A DNA stretch of 64,000 bases from Psychrobacter immobilis (GTDB lineage Bacteria > Pseudomonadota > Gammaproteobacteria > Pseudomonadales > Moraxellaceae). The position numbers and the translations under genes are program-made. A model generated the notes under the pieces. The model was not told where the DNA came from and ran no database searches. It saw only the letters and a program-made list of their open reading frames with translations. Position 1 is the stretch's first letter. Every line of letters begins with the position of its first letter. The stretch is taken from the NCBI RefSeq assembly GCF_904846065.1, contig NZ_CAJGZV010000001.1:62001-126000 (forward strand), written 5' to 3'. Of this stretch, positions 1 to 8,464 are shown one piece after another.

Positions 1-122
1 ATTAATATGTACTCTAATTTATAAGTTTTGATTATTTTATTCACTCATCTTGCGCTATTCTTTTATTTCTGTCAATAGTGAAATTAATAAATAACACTCA
101 TCCCTTGGTTGACTGTCATGCA

Positions 123-752
123 CTAACGAATTACTAAACCCGTGGTTGCGTCACGAATTTGGCTCGGTAAAGTATAGCCTAGAGTGTCAGCCTGCAAGTA
201 GCTGATTTGCTCGCCAAAATACCCATAGGCATCAGTGAAAGTCATAGCAGGCGATTGCCCTGATGGATTACAGCTTGTGGAAACCAATAGCCCAAATGGG
301 TTTTGAACGTCGACCAGTTGTTGACACAATTGACGAATCATAGGATGCGCAATAACTCTAACCGCCACTGTTTGATGCTGCCCTGTGATCCAAGGAGGGA
401 TAGTCTTTTCAAGTGTCTGAGGGATAGGCAGTAGCCATGTATGGGCTTGCTTACCGTGTAGCTCTATACTGTCAGTATCTGCCTGCCAACTCTTGATGAT
501 TTGTTGGCGCAGACCTTCTTCTAGAGGCTCTAGTAACGGCATTAAACGCTCAGCGCTGTCAGTAATGACGATCATGCCTTTGGCTTGTGGACGCTGTTTA
601 ATAGATAAAATACATTGAACGGCTGCTTCGTCATAAGCGTCACAACCGATACCCCAAACGCTTTCGGTGGGATAAGCAAGTAGCTGTCTTTCTTTAAGCC
701 ACTTGGCAGCTTGAGTGACAGAATCAGTAGTAAAAGATGTGGATTTTTCCAT
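123..752 (-). CDS. tsaC: threonylcarbamoyl-AMP synthase (Sua5/YrdC family)
   Basis: This 209-residue protein is a YrdC/Sua5-type enzyme that makes threonylcarbamoyl-AMP from threonine, bicarbonate and ATP. The product is used for t6A37 modification of ANN-decoding tRNAs. The N-terminal stretch LLAYPTESVWGIGCDA (residues about 24-39) is the family hallmark, followed by IKQRPQAKGMIVI, which contributes to the nucleotide site, and VSTSCNPSGQSPA near residues 157-169. The length fits the short TsaC form without the C-terminal Sua5 domain. It lies upstream of dprA on the same chromosomal face as in many gammaproteobacteria (tsaC-dprA-LysM), but a MITE-like insertion separates it from dprA here. 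The ATG start at 752 is the first good one. Cytoplasmic. Confidence 0.93.
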   Translation of the reverse strand: MEKSTSFTTDSVTQAAKWLKERQLLAYPTESVWGIGCDAYDEAAVQCILSIKQRPQAKGMIVITDSAERLMPLLEPLEEGLRQQIIKSWQADTDSIELHGKQAHTWLLPIPQTLEKTIPPWITGQHQTVAVRVIAHPMIRQLCQQLVDVQNPFGLLVSTSCNPSGQSPAMTFTDAYGYFGEQISYLQADTLGYTLPSQIRDATTGLVIR

Positions 753-1096
753 GGTTTGAAGGCTTCAAAAAGGTAGAAATTTAAGCACTCATCATAACAT
801 AAGACTAAGAAAAGTTAGGGCAGCGAAGTTTAAAGCGACCTTATTAGCAGCCACCTAGGGCGTGTCATCAATTAGCACATTAGTACGTTTAGTGGTCTTA
901 AAATGGCTAAATTTTGCTAAACATCGTCAGCAATTTTGTCAATATGTTCATATTAACGGCAATTGCTTCCTTGTTTATCTACAATTTTTCTCATTTTAAG
1001 CCTCACAATCTAATTGATGACACGCCCTAGATTGTACTGTTGTCAATCACTTGGCAATAGATAAGTGAAAAGCCTAAAGCGATAGCAAGTACGATT
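753..1096. other. tsaC-dprA intergenic region holding a MITE-like element
   Basis: No gene is visible in this 344-bp gap. About half of it (855-1030) is the inverted-repeat element listed separately. The rest shows no strong terminator or promoter. Confidence 0.6.
855..1030. mobile_element. MITE-like element with 21-bp perfect terminal inverted repeats
   Basis: Positions 855-875 and 1010-1030 are perfect inverted repeats of 21 bp. Their outermost four bases are CTAG, so the element reads as CTAG plus the 17-bp inverted repeat GGCGTGTCATCAATTAG at each end with an AT-rich core. A CTAG flank and GGCGTGTCATC-like ends are typical of IS5-family elements, where CTAG is the duplicated target. The 176-bp interior has no ORF of useful length, so this is best read as a non-autonomous miniature derivative. 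No second copy or transposase occurs in this window. The family assignment is inference; the inverted repeat itself is seen directly. Confidence 0.8.
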
Positions 1097-2374
1097 TTAG
1101 ACGCGCAAATACCGTCCGCCTTGCACACTAATGACGCCTAATAATTCAAGCTCCATTAACTGTCCAATCAGCTGCGGTGTGGCAAGTTTGGTAGCGATAA
1201 TCAGCGCATCTAAATCCTGCCCGTGCCAATCAAGCTGCTCATACACAAGCGTTAAATGCTCTGGTACGACGATAGCACTGGGAGCAGATTTGATATTAGA
1301 GGGTATTGGATGGTTAGCCATTACAGCGATTCTTTTATCTTTATTTGTATGTTTAGTAGCTTTGCTATGATTCTTTTGAGAGCCATTAGATTCGGTAATA
1401 TCTATACCACTATTCACAGTATCTTTTGATTTATGAGAATAACTTTCATAACCCAACTGAGCATTGACGTCTTCTAGCACTTGCTGTGGATGATAAATTA
1501 AGGTCGCGCCTTCACGTATCAAATGATGACAGCCTTCAGCATTGCTATTATCAATATGACTTGGAATCGCAAAAACTTGTTTGCCCTGCTCGGAGGTTAA
1601 ACGCGCAGTAATCAGCGAACCACTCTGAATGGTCGCCTCCGTCACAATTGTTGCTAAGCTCAATCCAGCGACCAAACGATTACGCCGTGGAAACGTATGC
1701 TTATGTGGCAGTGTATGCGGTAATAGCTCACTAATAATACAGCCGCCTTGCTCAATTATTTGGGCAAACAATTTATCGTGATGATTGGGATAATTGACCT
1801 CAATACCCGTACCCATTACCCCAATCGTTCGACCTTGATATTCGGTATCTGCCTGTGCTAAAGCGCCTAGATGTGCTCGTTTATCGACACCCATGGCAAG
1901 ACCGCTGGTGATGATATAACCAGCTTGCGCCAAATATTGTGCGATATCAAAGGTGATTTTTTGGGCATGGGCAGTGGGTTTTCGGCTACCGACGATCGCG
2001 ATTTGCGCTTGACGCAAACGTGCTTTATTGCCTCGGTAAAATAATAAAGGCGGTGGGTCATAGATTTGCGAGAGCTGGGCGGGATAATCAGGCTGGCCAG
2101 CAAATAGCAGACCGTAGCGCCCCTCGATAAGCGCTTGCTGAATTTTATCGATACTGGCTTGCGTATGCTCTGGCTGTTCATGACGGGCAAGATGGCTATG
2201 ATGAATACCCAATTGCCGCCAAGCATCTACTTTGGCGTACCAAGCAAGCTCTGCTGTACCAAAAGAAATAATGAGCTTATAATAAGCAGATAATGATGCA
2301 TTCACCTCAGTCCACAGCGCCAGTACTGCGCGCTGCTCATCTGATAAAGAAGAAGTAACTGCCATCATAATCAT
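1097..2374 (-). CDS. dprA: DNA-processing protein DprA (Smf)
   Basis: A 425-residue DprA/Smf homologue, the natural-transformation mediator that loads RecA on incoming single-stranded DNA. The Rossmann-like core shows IAIVGSRKPTAHA (about residues 125-137), TSGLAMGVDKRAHLGAL, VMGTGIEVNYPNHHDKLF and FPRRNRLVAGLS, all standard DprA signatures. A variable linker of about 60 residues, rich in Asn, Lys and Ser, follows. The C-terminus (about 370-425) looks like the DprA winged-helix tail. The start MIMMAV offers three closely spaced ATGs, and the first is taken. It is adjacent to the LysM gene in the conserved tsaC-dprA-LysM neighbourhood. Presence of dprA fits the natural competence known in Moraxellaceae. 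Confidence 0.95.
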   Translation of the reverse strand: MIMMAVTSSLSDEQRAVLALWTEVNASLSAYYKLIISFGTAELAWYAKVDAWRQLGIHHSHLARHEQPEHTQASIDKIQQALIEGRYGLLFAGQPDYPAQLSQIYDPPPLLFYRGNKARLRQAQIAIVGSRKPTAHAQKITFDIAQYLAQAGYIITSGLAMGVDKRAHLGALAQADTEYQGRTIGVMGTGIEVNYPNHHDKLFAQIIEQGGCIISELLPHTLPHKHTFPRRNRLVAGLSLATIVTEATIQSGSLITARLTSEQGKQVFAIPSHIDNSNAEGCHHLIREGATLIYHPQQVLEDVNAQLGYESYSHKSKDTVNSGIDITESNGSQKNHSKATKHTNKDKRIAVMANHPIPSNIKSAPSAIVVPEHLTLVYEQLDWHGQDLDALIIATKLATPQLIGQLMELELLGVISVQGGRYLRV

Positions 2375-2444
2375 CTAGCTCGTATAGGCTAAGTTAGTAT
2401 ATCCCGTCCAAAAATGAGCATGTTCTCACTTATAGTGTACTCAT

Positions 2445-3542
2445 TTATAGATATGGCGGTGGTAACAGCTGGTCGCCGACGTTTAATGGTAGCTCTGAAT
2501 CAAGCACATAAGCATAGCTAATATTATCGAAAGTATTGAATACCATGACCATACCGCTTGGCTCATTTGGTAAGCGTACTGGCGTGTCATTGTCTTTGGT
2601 ATCGCGGATCAAGGCCCCTTTTTGATAGACAGTCAATACATCACCAGGCTTAGCACCATGGGTACTACCTAAGTTGATAGCAACGACACTACCCTTCGCC
2701 GCTGAGCTGATTGAGTCCATGACTCGGACAATCATGCCACCACGACTGACAATTGCAGGGGCTGGATAAAACACAGGTGGAATAGAGTTATTCAACTCAA
2801 CGAATACGCGATCACCTTCACGTACTTCTTTGTCGTAACTGTCAGTGAGCTGCAAACTGCTGACGCCGTTGGTTTCTGTCGAAGTAACCAAACCCGTCGC
2901 AACTTGCGTGACTTCTAGACCAATAACTTCTTGGGTTTTTGGCTCAACATATAGCTCTCCTTCACGGTAGATACCATAACGCTGACCGACGATCAGTGGC
3001 ACACCTTTGGCATACACTTTATCGCCACTAGCGGTAATTAAGTTGCCTTTTTTAGAGGCCAATATATAAGGCGTGGTATTAAAATCTTGTGGATTAACAA
3101 TGACTGTCTTATCTAACCAGTGTTGAATAGCAGACCACGGAAGCGGTGGAATACTGTTGGCTGTTGAAGTGACTGAGACTGTGCTAGATACCACGTTACC
3201 CGTTAACTGCTTTTCAACCCCAGCACAACCTTCGCCAGTATCAACACCAATCAAGGTTTTACCTTGAATCACACATAAGATAAGGATGTCGTTAGGATAA
3301 ATAAGATTGGGGTTTTTGATTTGCTTATTGGTTGCCCAGATTTCTTTCCAGCGCCACGGACTGTCTAAATAACGTCCTGAAATATCCCACAACGTATCGC
3401 CTTTTTTAACGATATAGCGATTGGGCGCATCCGCTTTGATGGCTGGTGGTGGATTGTTAGCGTGGGCAGCACTCATTAGCATTGCACTACTAAATGTCGT
3501 GATTAACAGTGCTTTTGCTATCGTTTTTAAGCTCATCTTCAT
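2445..3542 (-). CDS. LysM-domain exported protein
   Basis: A 365-residue exported protein with one LysM peptidoglycan-binding domain. The chosen ATG at 3542 gives a classical signal peptide (MKMSLKTIAKALLI...SAAHA) with cleavage likely after AHA. A longer reading from 3590 would bury the signal. The LysM motif YIVKKGDTLWDISGRYL...NLIYPNDILIL follows directly. The remainder is a beta-rich region with no recognised catalytic motif. Homologues sit beside dprA in many gammaproteobacteria and are thought to act at the cell envelope. The exact role is unknown. Confidence 0.85.
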   Translation of the reverse strand: MKMSLKTIAKALLITTFSSAMLMSAAHANNPPPAIKADAPNRYIVKKGDTLWDISGRYLDSPWRWKEIWATNKQIKNPNLIYPNDILILCVIQGKTLIGVDTGEGCAGVEKQLTGNVVSSTVSVTSTANSIPPLPWSAIQHWLDKTVIVNPQDFNTTPYILASKKGNLITASGDKVYAKGVPLIVGQRYGIYREGELYVEPKTQEVIGLEVTQVATGLVTSTETNGVSSLQLTDSYDKEVREGDRVFVELNNSIPPVFYPAPAIVSRGGMIVRVMDSISSAAKGSVVAINLGSTHGAKPGDVLTVYQKGALIRDTKDNDTPVRLPNEPSGMVMVFNTFDNISYAYVLDSELPLNVGDQLLPPPYL

Positions 3543-3914
3543 TGTTATATCCACAATATGTACCGCTGTTGTCGCCACAATTAGTACCATTTAGATCTAT
3601 TACTTAACCTTAATCTTTGACTGTCATTAAAATAGTGACAAGCAATAAGGGTCGTAAAAGGACTTAACCGTACGATTATCATGACGCTTATAGGGCAGCT
3701 GTTCAGTGTAATTGGCTGGTATGATTACTAAAAAAGCGTCTAGCAAAATGATGAGTCGCCGACGCTGTTTCTAATATTACAATTATATCTACCATAACAC
3801 AATCATAAACACTTTATTACAATGGCGTAACTTTTGTATGAATATTATTTCTATAGTTTGTCATTGAAATTTATAGAGTTCCTCATGAAAATAAGCATTA
3901 AAATCCACTTTGAT
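3543..3914. other. LysM gene-thrC intergenic region, no gene seen
   Basis: A 372-bp AT-rich gap with no coding potential that I can support. A loose inverted repeat (AAAGCGTC near 3735 and GACGCT near 3763) is too imperfect to call a terminator. The promoter of the LysM gene should lie here, but no consensus is obvious. Confidence 0.4.
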
Positions 3915-5336
3915 TTATGCTGGATTTGGTATCACATGCTGCCGAATTTGCTCAGCGACCAATTCGGCATCATTATCAAGCACCACCACATGCTGCGGTA
4001 AGCTCTCCAAGCCTTCGGTATGGGCTGGGCGTGCGATTTCTATTTGACCTATCGCTTCAACGATAGTATCTGCAAATTTCACTGGTAGCGCGGTCTCAGC
4101 ACAAACAATGATCTCGCCTTCGCGCTGTAGCTCTTTGGCAACCTTGATACCATCAGCAGTATGCGGATCGACCAACTGTCCATGCTGCTCATAAAGTGTT
4201 TTGATAGTGTCGAGACGGTCGGCATGAGTAGATTTACCCGCAGCAAAACCGTAGCGAGTGTTGACCGCCTCCATTAGGTCAGACAAATCAAAACCTTGAC
4301 CAGATTTCACCCCTTCAAATAACTCATGAACGCGGGCGCTGTCTTTATCTAATAAGAGATAAACAAAACGCTCAAAGTTAGAGGCTTTTGAGATATCCAT
4401 TGAAGGACTTGAAGTAATATAGGTTTTTTCAGTCGGACGCGGCTGATAAGCACCTTGATTAAAGAAGTCGTTGAGTACATCATTTTCGTTAGTTGCGACG
4501 ATTAAGCGCTCCACGGGCAACCCCATTTCACGTGCGATATGGCCAGCACAAATATTACCAAAGTTACCTGATGGCACGCTAAAACTGACTTTTTCATCGT
4601 TGCTTGTAGTGACCGCAAAATAGGCTTTAAAGTAATAAACAATCTGCGCTAGGATACGACCCCAGTTAATAGAATTAACCGTACCTAAATTATAAGCCGC
4701 TTTGAACTTAGCATCCTGTTGTAGCGCTTTGACAATATCTTGGCAATCATCAAACATGCCGTCGATGGCGATATTATGAATGTTATCATCAGTCAAGCTA
4801 TACATCTGCGCGCGCTGGAATTCACTCATTTTGCCGTGCGGTGACAGCATAAAGACTTCGATATTTTCTTTACCGCGTAGCGCATATTCTGCCGCACTAC
4901 CAGTATCGCCACTGGTGGCACCAATAATGGTGATGCGCGCGTCTTTCTTCTTCAGTACATATTCAAAAGCATTACCCAAAAACTGCATGGCAACATCTTT
5001 AAATGCCAATGTCGGACCGTTCGACAAGCCTAAAATGTATAAGTTATCTTCAAGTTTGCGGACAGGAACAATCTCATCAGAGCCAAATACCTCAGCGGTA
5101 TAAGTACGCTCAATGATATCTTGCAAATCAGCCGCAGGAATATCAGTCGCAAAACGCTGCATAATCGCCATCGCAAGCTGTGGATAGCTCAGCGCGCGCC
5201 ACTCAGTAAGGGTCGCACTGTCAATATTCGGATAGTGCTCAGGCAGCATCAATCCACCGTCTGGGCCAAGACCCATTAATAACACATCACTAAAATCCAT
5301 CGGCGCTGTCTGACCACGGGTACTGATATATTTCAT
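3915..5336 (-). CDS. thrC: threonine synthase
   Basis: A 473-residue PLP enzyme converting O-phosphohomoserine to threonine. The N-terminus MKYISTRGQ is the ThrC hallmark. The PLP-lysine motif GPTLAFKDVAMQFLG places the Schiff-base lysine at residue 113. GATSGDTGSAAEYAL is the phosphate-binding/catalytic loop and PSGNFGNICAG lies further on. Length matches the long (fungal/gammaproteobacterial) class. It is 41 bp downstream of rsmB on the same strand and may be the last gene of a fmt-rsmB-thrC transcription unit. thrC is more usually beside hom; hom is not in this window. Confidence 0.96.
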   Translation of the reverse strand: MKYISTRGQTAPMDFSDVLLMGLGPDGGLMLPEHYPNIDSATLTEWRALSYPQLAMAIMQRFATDIPAADLQDIIERTYTAEVFGSDEIVPVRKLEDNLYILGLSNGPTLAFKDVAMQFLGNAFEYVLKKKDARITIIGATSGDTGSAAEYALRGKENIEVFMLSPHGKMSEFQRAQMYSLTDDNIHNIAIDGMFDDCQDIVKALQQDAKFKAAYNLGTVNSINWGRILAQIVYYFKAYFAVTTSNDEKVSFSVPSGNFGNICAGHIAREMGLPVERLIVATNENDVLNDFFNQGAYQPRPTEKTYITSSPSMDISKASNFERFVYLLLDKDSARVHELFEGVKSGQGFDLSDLMEAVNTRYGFAAGKSTHADRLDTIKTLYEQHGQLVDPHTADGIKVAKELQREGEIIVCAETALPVKFADTIVEAIGQIEIARPAHTEGLESLPQHVVVLDNDAELVAEQIRQHVIPNPA

Positions 5337-5377
5337 TAGATTGTCCTGTCTATAATGAGATTATTAGTTAAAACGGT

Positions 5378-6946
5378 TTATTCAGCAGTTTTCTGCAGCA
5401 AGGCATAATAAAAACCATCGCCGCTCTCGCTATCAATTGGCAAGCACTGACGACCAATCGCCTGTTCAATACCCCAATTACAATCGTCGCTAAATTCAAT
5501 GGCTACTACATTGTTATAGTGAGTCATAAAATCCTGCATCTGCTCGACGTTTTCTTGCTTTAGGATAGAGCAAGTGACGTATAAGAGGTAACCACCAACT
5601 TTAAGTTGTGGCCATAGATTATGCAAGATATCGGCTTGTAGCAATGCCGTTTGCTCAACGTCTTCTTCAGTACGCAAGATACTGATATCAGGATGACGGC
5701 GGATTACGCCTGTCGCTGTGCAAGGTGAGTCTAGTAATATAGCGTCAAATACGAGCTTGCTCTTTTTCTTACCCGCCCCTTGCCATGTGGTTGCATCAGC
5801 ACAGACAATATTAAGCTCAATATTTTTCTCAGCTTGCTGCAAGTCGTGCTGACTTAAGTTTAAGCGCTGTAAATTAGTATGAATACGCTCGATACGTGGC
5901 GCTTCATTATCTATCGCAGTAATCTTAACTTTCGAAATCACAGGCGACGTTTCAGCATCGTCTTGTTTCACGTGAAACAACGAAGACTCATTTGAGCTGA
6001 TTAATTCTAACCAATGAGCAAGCTTACCACCCGGCGCTGCACAAGCATCTAAAATGCGGATCTCGTTGTTATTGGTGTCTATATCGCCGTCTGCATCATC
6101 GCTTTTAACACTCAGCTTATTAATTAAAGCGTTATGAATAAGCGGCGCGGCAAGCTGAGCATGCATATCTTGTACACTAGCAGCTCCTTCAGCGAATTGC
6201 GGTAAGGCATTGACTGCGGTACTTTGATGTAATCTTAACCCTTTGGTTACTATGCTATTAGATGCGGCTGCATCCGATGAGCTGGCTAAATTAAAACCAC
6301 TCGTTAGCTCAACCAAATCTGCTTCAACTTCAAATTCCACCAAGGCTTGCTGATAATCCTCTACCGAGGTAACCGCTGTATTCACGCGTAAAAACATCGG
6401 TGCAGGTTGACGTAATCCTTGCATCAGATCGTCATACTGCTCACTCCAATCTTGCTTAAGCTGATAGGCAAGCCAATTAGGCAAGCTGTGTTTTTTATCA
6501 CACTTCTTACGGAACTTACTTGGGTTCTTAGCGACTTTACGCAAGATGGCATTGATTAAACCCGTCGCGTGCGCAAACTCAATCTCTTTTGCTGCTTCGA
6601 CCGTCTCGTGAATCGCCGCATGATCAGCCACTTGTAAATAGAGCAGCTGCGTCAAACCCACTTGAATAGTCGTACGTACTTCTTTTTCATCAATCGAGTT
6701 ATCAGCCAGACTATCGAGTAGACGCTCAAGGGCATACCATTGGCGCAACGTCGTTAGCAATAACGCATGAGCAAACCCTTTATCACCGTCATGCAAACTG
6801 TTTAATAGCGGATCAAGGACGCTTGCTAGCGACTGACCATTCTGAATCGCCAGTAAAGTGCGAATGACGCGGACGCGGACGCTACCATTCATGATAAGGT
6901 TGCTTGACGGTTTGAGCTTATTGTTTCTTGGCGCAGTGCTTCTCAT
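5378..6946 (-). CDS. rsmB: 16S rRNA (cytosine(967)-C(5))-methyltransferase RsmB
   Basis: A 522-residue SAM-dependent methyltransferase of the NOL1/NOP2/Sun family. It has an N-terminal NusB-like RNA-binding domain (about residues 22-155) followed by the Rossmann catalytic domain. DACAAPGGKLAHWLEL is the SAM motif I, LDSPCTATGVIRRHPDI carries the motif IV PC cysteine, and VTCSILKQENVEQ carries the motif VI TCS cysteine. It is longer than the E. coli protein (429 residues) because of Asp/Asn/Ser-rich insertions near 275-295 and 325-345. The second insertion coincides with a perfect parS palindrome that encodes LFHVKQ. It is downstream of fmt by 119 bp, as in many gammaproteobacteria. Confidence 0.95.
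   Translation of the reverse strand: MRSTAPRNNKLKPSSNLIMNGSVRVRVIRTLLAIQNGQSLASVLDPLLNSLHDGDKGFAHALLLTTLRQWYALERLLDSLADNSIDEKEVRTTIQVGLTQLLYLQVADHAAIHETVEAAKEIEFAHATGLINAILRKVAKNPSKFRKKCDKKHSLPNWLAYQLKQDWSEQYDDLMQGLRQPAPMFLRVNTAVTSVEDYQQALVEFEVEADLVELTSGFNLASSSDAAASNSIVTKGLRLHQSTAVNALPQFAEGAASVQDMHAQLAAPLIHNALINKLSVKSDDADGDIDTNNNEIRILDACAAPGGKLAHWLELISSNESSLFHVKQDDAETSPVISKVKITAIDNEAPRIERIHTNLQRLNLSQHDLQQAEKNIELNIVCADATTWQGAGKKKSKLVFDAILLDSPCTATGVIRRHPDISILRTEEDVEQTALLQADILHNLWPQLKVGGYLLYVTCSILKQENVEQMQDFMTHYNNVVAIEFSDDCNWGIEQAIGRQCLPIDSESGDGFYYALLQKTAE
5964..5979. other. parS site, perfect match, within rsmB
   Basis: TGTTTCACGTGAAACA, identical at 16 of 16 positions to the widely conserved bacterial parS palindrome bound by ParB. 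It lies in frame inside rsmB, in a region that is poorly conserved among RsmB proteins, so the DNA sequence rather than the protein may be under selection. Confidence 0.9.
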
Positions 6947-7065
6947 TAAATTGAATTTCCTTGACGTCTAACAATTAGCGTCTGATAAAAGTTGGATTAT
7001 TTGGTATTAAATGACGAATATAAAAATAAATAAGGTTAAGCGGTATTAAACTGATTTAGGAGCAA

Positions 7066-8148
7066 TTATTTTGAGTCTACTGTGAACTGGTCACCATCAT
7101 TTAATTGGTTACCATGGCAGATTTTCTCGGCTGTCATTGGTTTACCACCAGCAAACTGTAATTCGGTAATGGCTAAAGTAGTGGCTGATTGCTCAGTGTT
7201 TTCTTTTTTACTAACTTGTTTGCCACAAGCTACCAATATCGCTTTGCGTCCAACGCTGATGACCGTACCAGCAGGCTGATTGGTTTGCTGCGACGGATTC
7301 ACAGGTAAGCTGGCTAAAATCTTGACACGCTGCCCTGCCAAAAAAGTATATGCACCTGGCCATGGCGTCAAACCGCGAATTTGTCGCTCAATTTCAGTAG
7401 CGGATTGTGTCCAGTTGATTTCGCCTTCGGTTTTGACCAGTTTCTCAGCGTAGTTGGCTTGACTGTCATCTTGAGGCACAGCCTGTGCTTGATAATGTGG
7501 CAAGTCCTTTAGCACGGTAATAATAGCCGTCGCCCCAAGCTCAGCCATTTTATCATGGAGGCTGGCAGCCGTATCATCAGCCTCAATAGGAGCGCTGATT
7601 TTGTAAATCATATCACCTGTATCTAAGCCCTTATCCATCTGCATAATGGTAATGCCAGTCTCGCTATCACCCGCCAATAATGCACGGTGAATAGGCGCTG
7701 CACCGCGCCAGCGTGGTAATAAGGACGCATGAATATTGAGGCAACCATAAGTCGGTGTGGTCAATACACCAATCGGCAATATCAAGCCATAAGCCGCGAC
7801 AATCATCACATCTGGCTGATAACTACGCAGAGTCTCACGTGCGATCAACCCTTCACTACTAGATTTTTTAAAGGTGAGAGGCTGCTCAACGGCAATATCA
7901 TGCGCCAATGCGACTTGCTTTACTGCAGAGGCTGATAATTTTTGACCCCGTCCTGCCTTGCGATCAGGTTGCGTATACACAGCGACGATGTCTATATTCA
8001 ATGCTTCTTGCTGGCTGATAAGCGCCTCAAGACTAACAGCGGCAAACTCAGGAGTGCCAGCAAACGCAACTCTTAAGCGCTTACTAGATGAGCAATCTTT
8101 CGTCGTAGATGGCATGGATAAATCGGAGGCAGAAGCAATTGTAGTCAT
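7066..8148 (-). CDS. fmt: methionyl-tRNA formyltransferase
   Basis: A 360-residue enzyme that formylates initiator Met-tRNA using 10-formyl-THF. The N-terminal domain begins RVAFAGTPEFAAVSLEAL after an unusually long 25-residue leader. The catalytic signature GCLNIHASLLPRWRGAAPIHRALLAG contains the Asn-His pair. The Fmt C-terminal domain (about residues 245-355) is present. It sits upstream of rsmB. The usual partner def (peptide deformylase), normally just before fmt, is missing here: a plus-strand histidine kinase lies upstream instead. Confidence 0.96.
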   Translation of the reverse strand: MTTIASASDLSMPSTTKDCSSSKRLRVAFAGTPEFAAVSLEALISQQEALNIDIVAVYTQPDRKAGRGQKLSASAVKQVALAHDIAVEQPLTFKKSSSEGLIARETLRSYQPDVMIVAAYGLILPIGVLTTPTYGCLNIHASLLPRWRGAAPIHRALLAGDSETGITIMQMDKGLDTGDMIYKISAPIEADDTAASLHDKMAELGATAIITVLKDLPHYQAQAVPQDDSQANYAEKLVKTEGEINWTQSATEIERQIRGLTPWPGAYTFLAGQRVKILASLPVNPSQQTNQPAGTVISVGRKAILVACGKQVSKKENTEQSATTLAITELQFAGGKPMTAEKICHGNQLNDGDQFTVDSK

Positions 8149-8464
8149 AAACAGGCATTATATAGGGTTGGTTGACTCATTATAGGTGAGTTTGCGATGT
8201 TGTGCCATGATTGTAATAACGGTAATCGAGCGTTACCAATGATACGGTTTGTCTTTATAATAGAAAGCAAGCAGGGCGCTCTTATTGATGAGTTTATTTA
8301 CAAAATAATGCGTGATTGAGCGATATTCCACTGCCATTCACCATTTTTTTCTAGATAATAGCTGTACAACCGTAAAAGATAAAACGGCTTGAATAAACCA
8401 GCTACTGTGCCAAACTGATGACTTACTCACTATGTTTCTTGTGTCGATATAGGACCACGCTTTC
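8149..8464. other. divergent intergenic region fmt / histidine kinase
   Basis: A 316-bp gap between divergent genes. No gene is seen. Promoters for both sides must lie here, but no clear consensus pair stands out. Confidence 0.4.

Noticed and set aside
1131..1370. Plus-strand frame over dprA
   Set aside because: Shadow of the dprA coding sequence; composition and motifs belong to the minus strand.
3735..3775. Imperfect stem near thrC as a terminator
   Set aside because: Long loop, mismatches and no T run.
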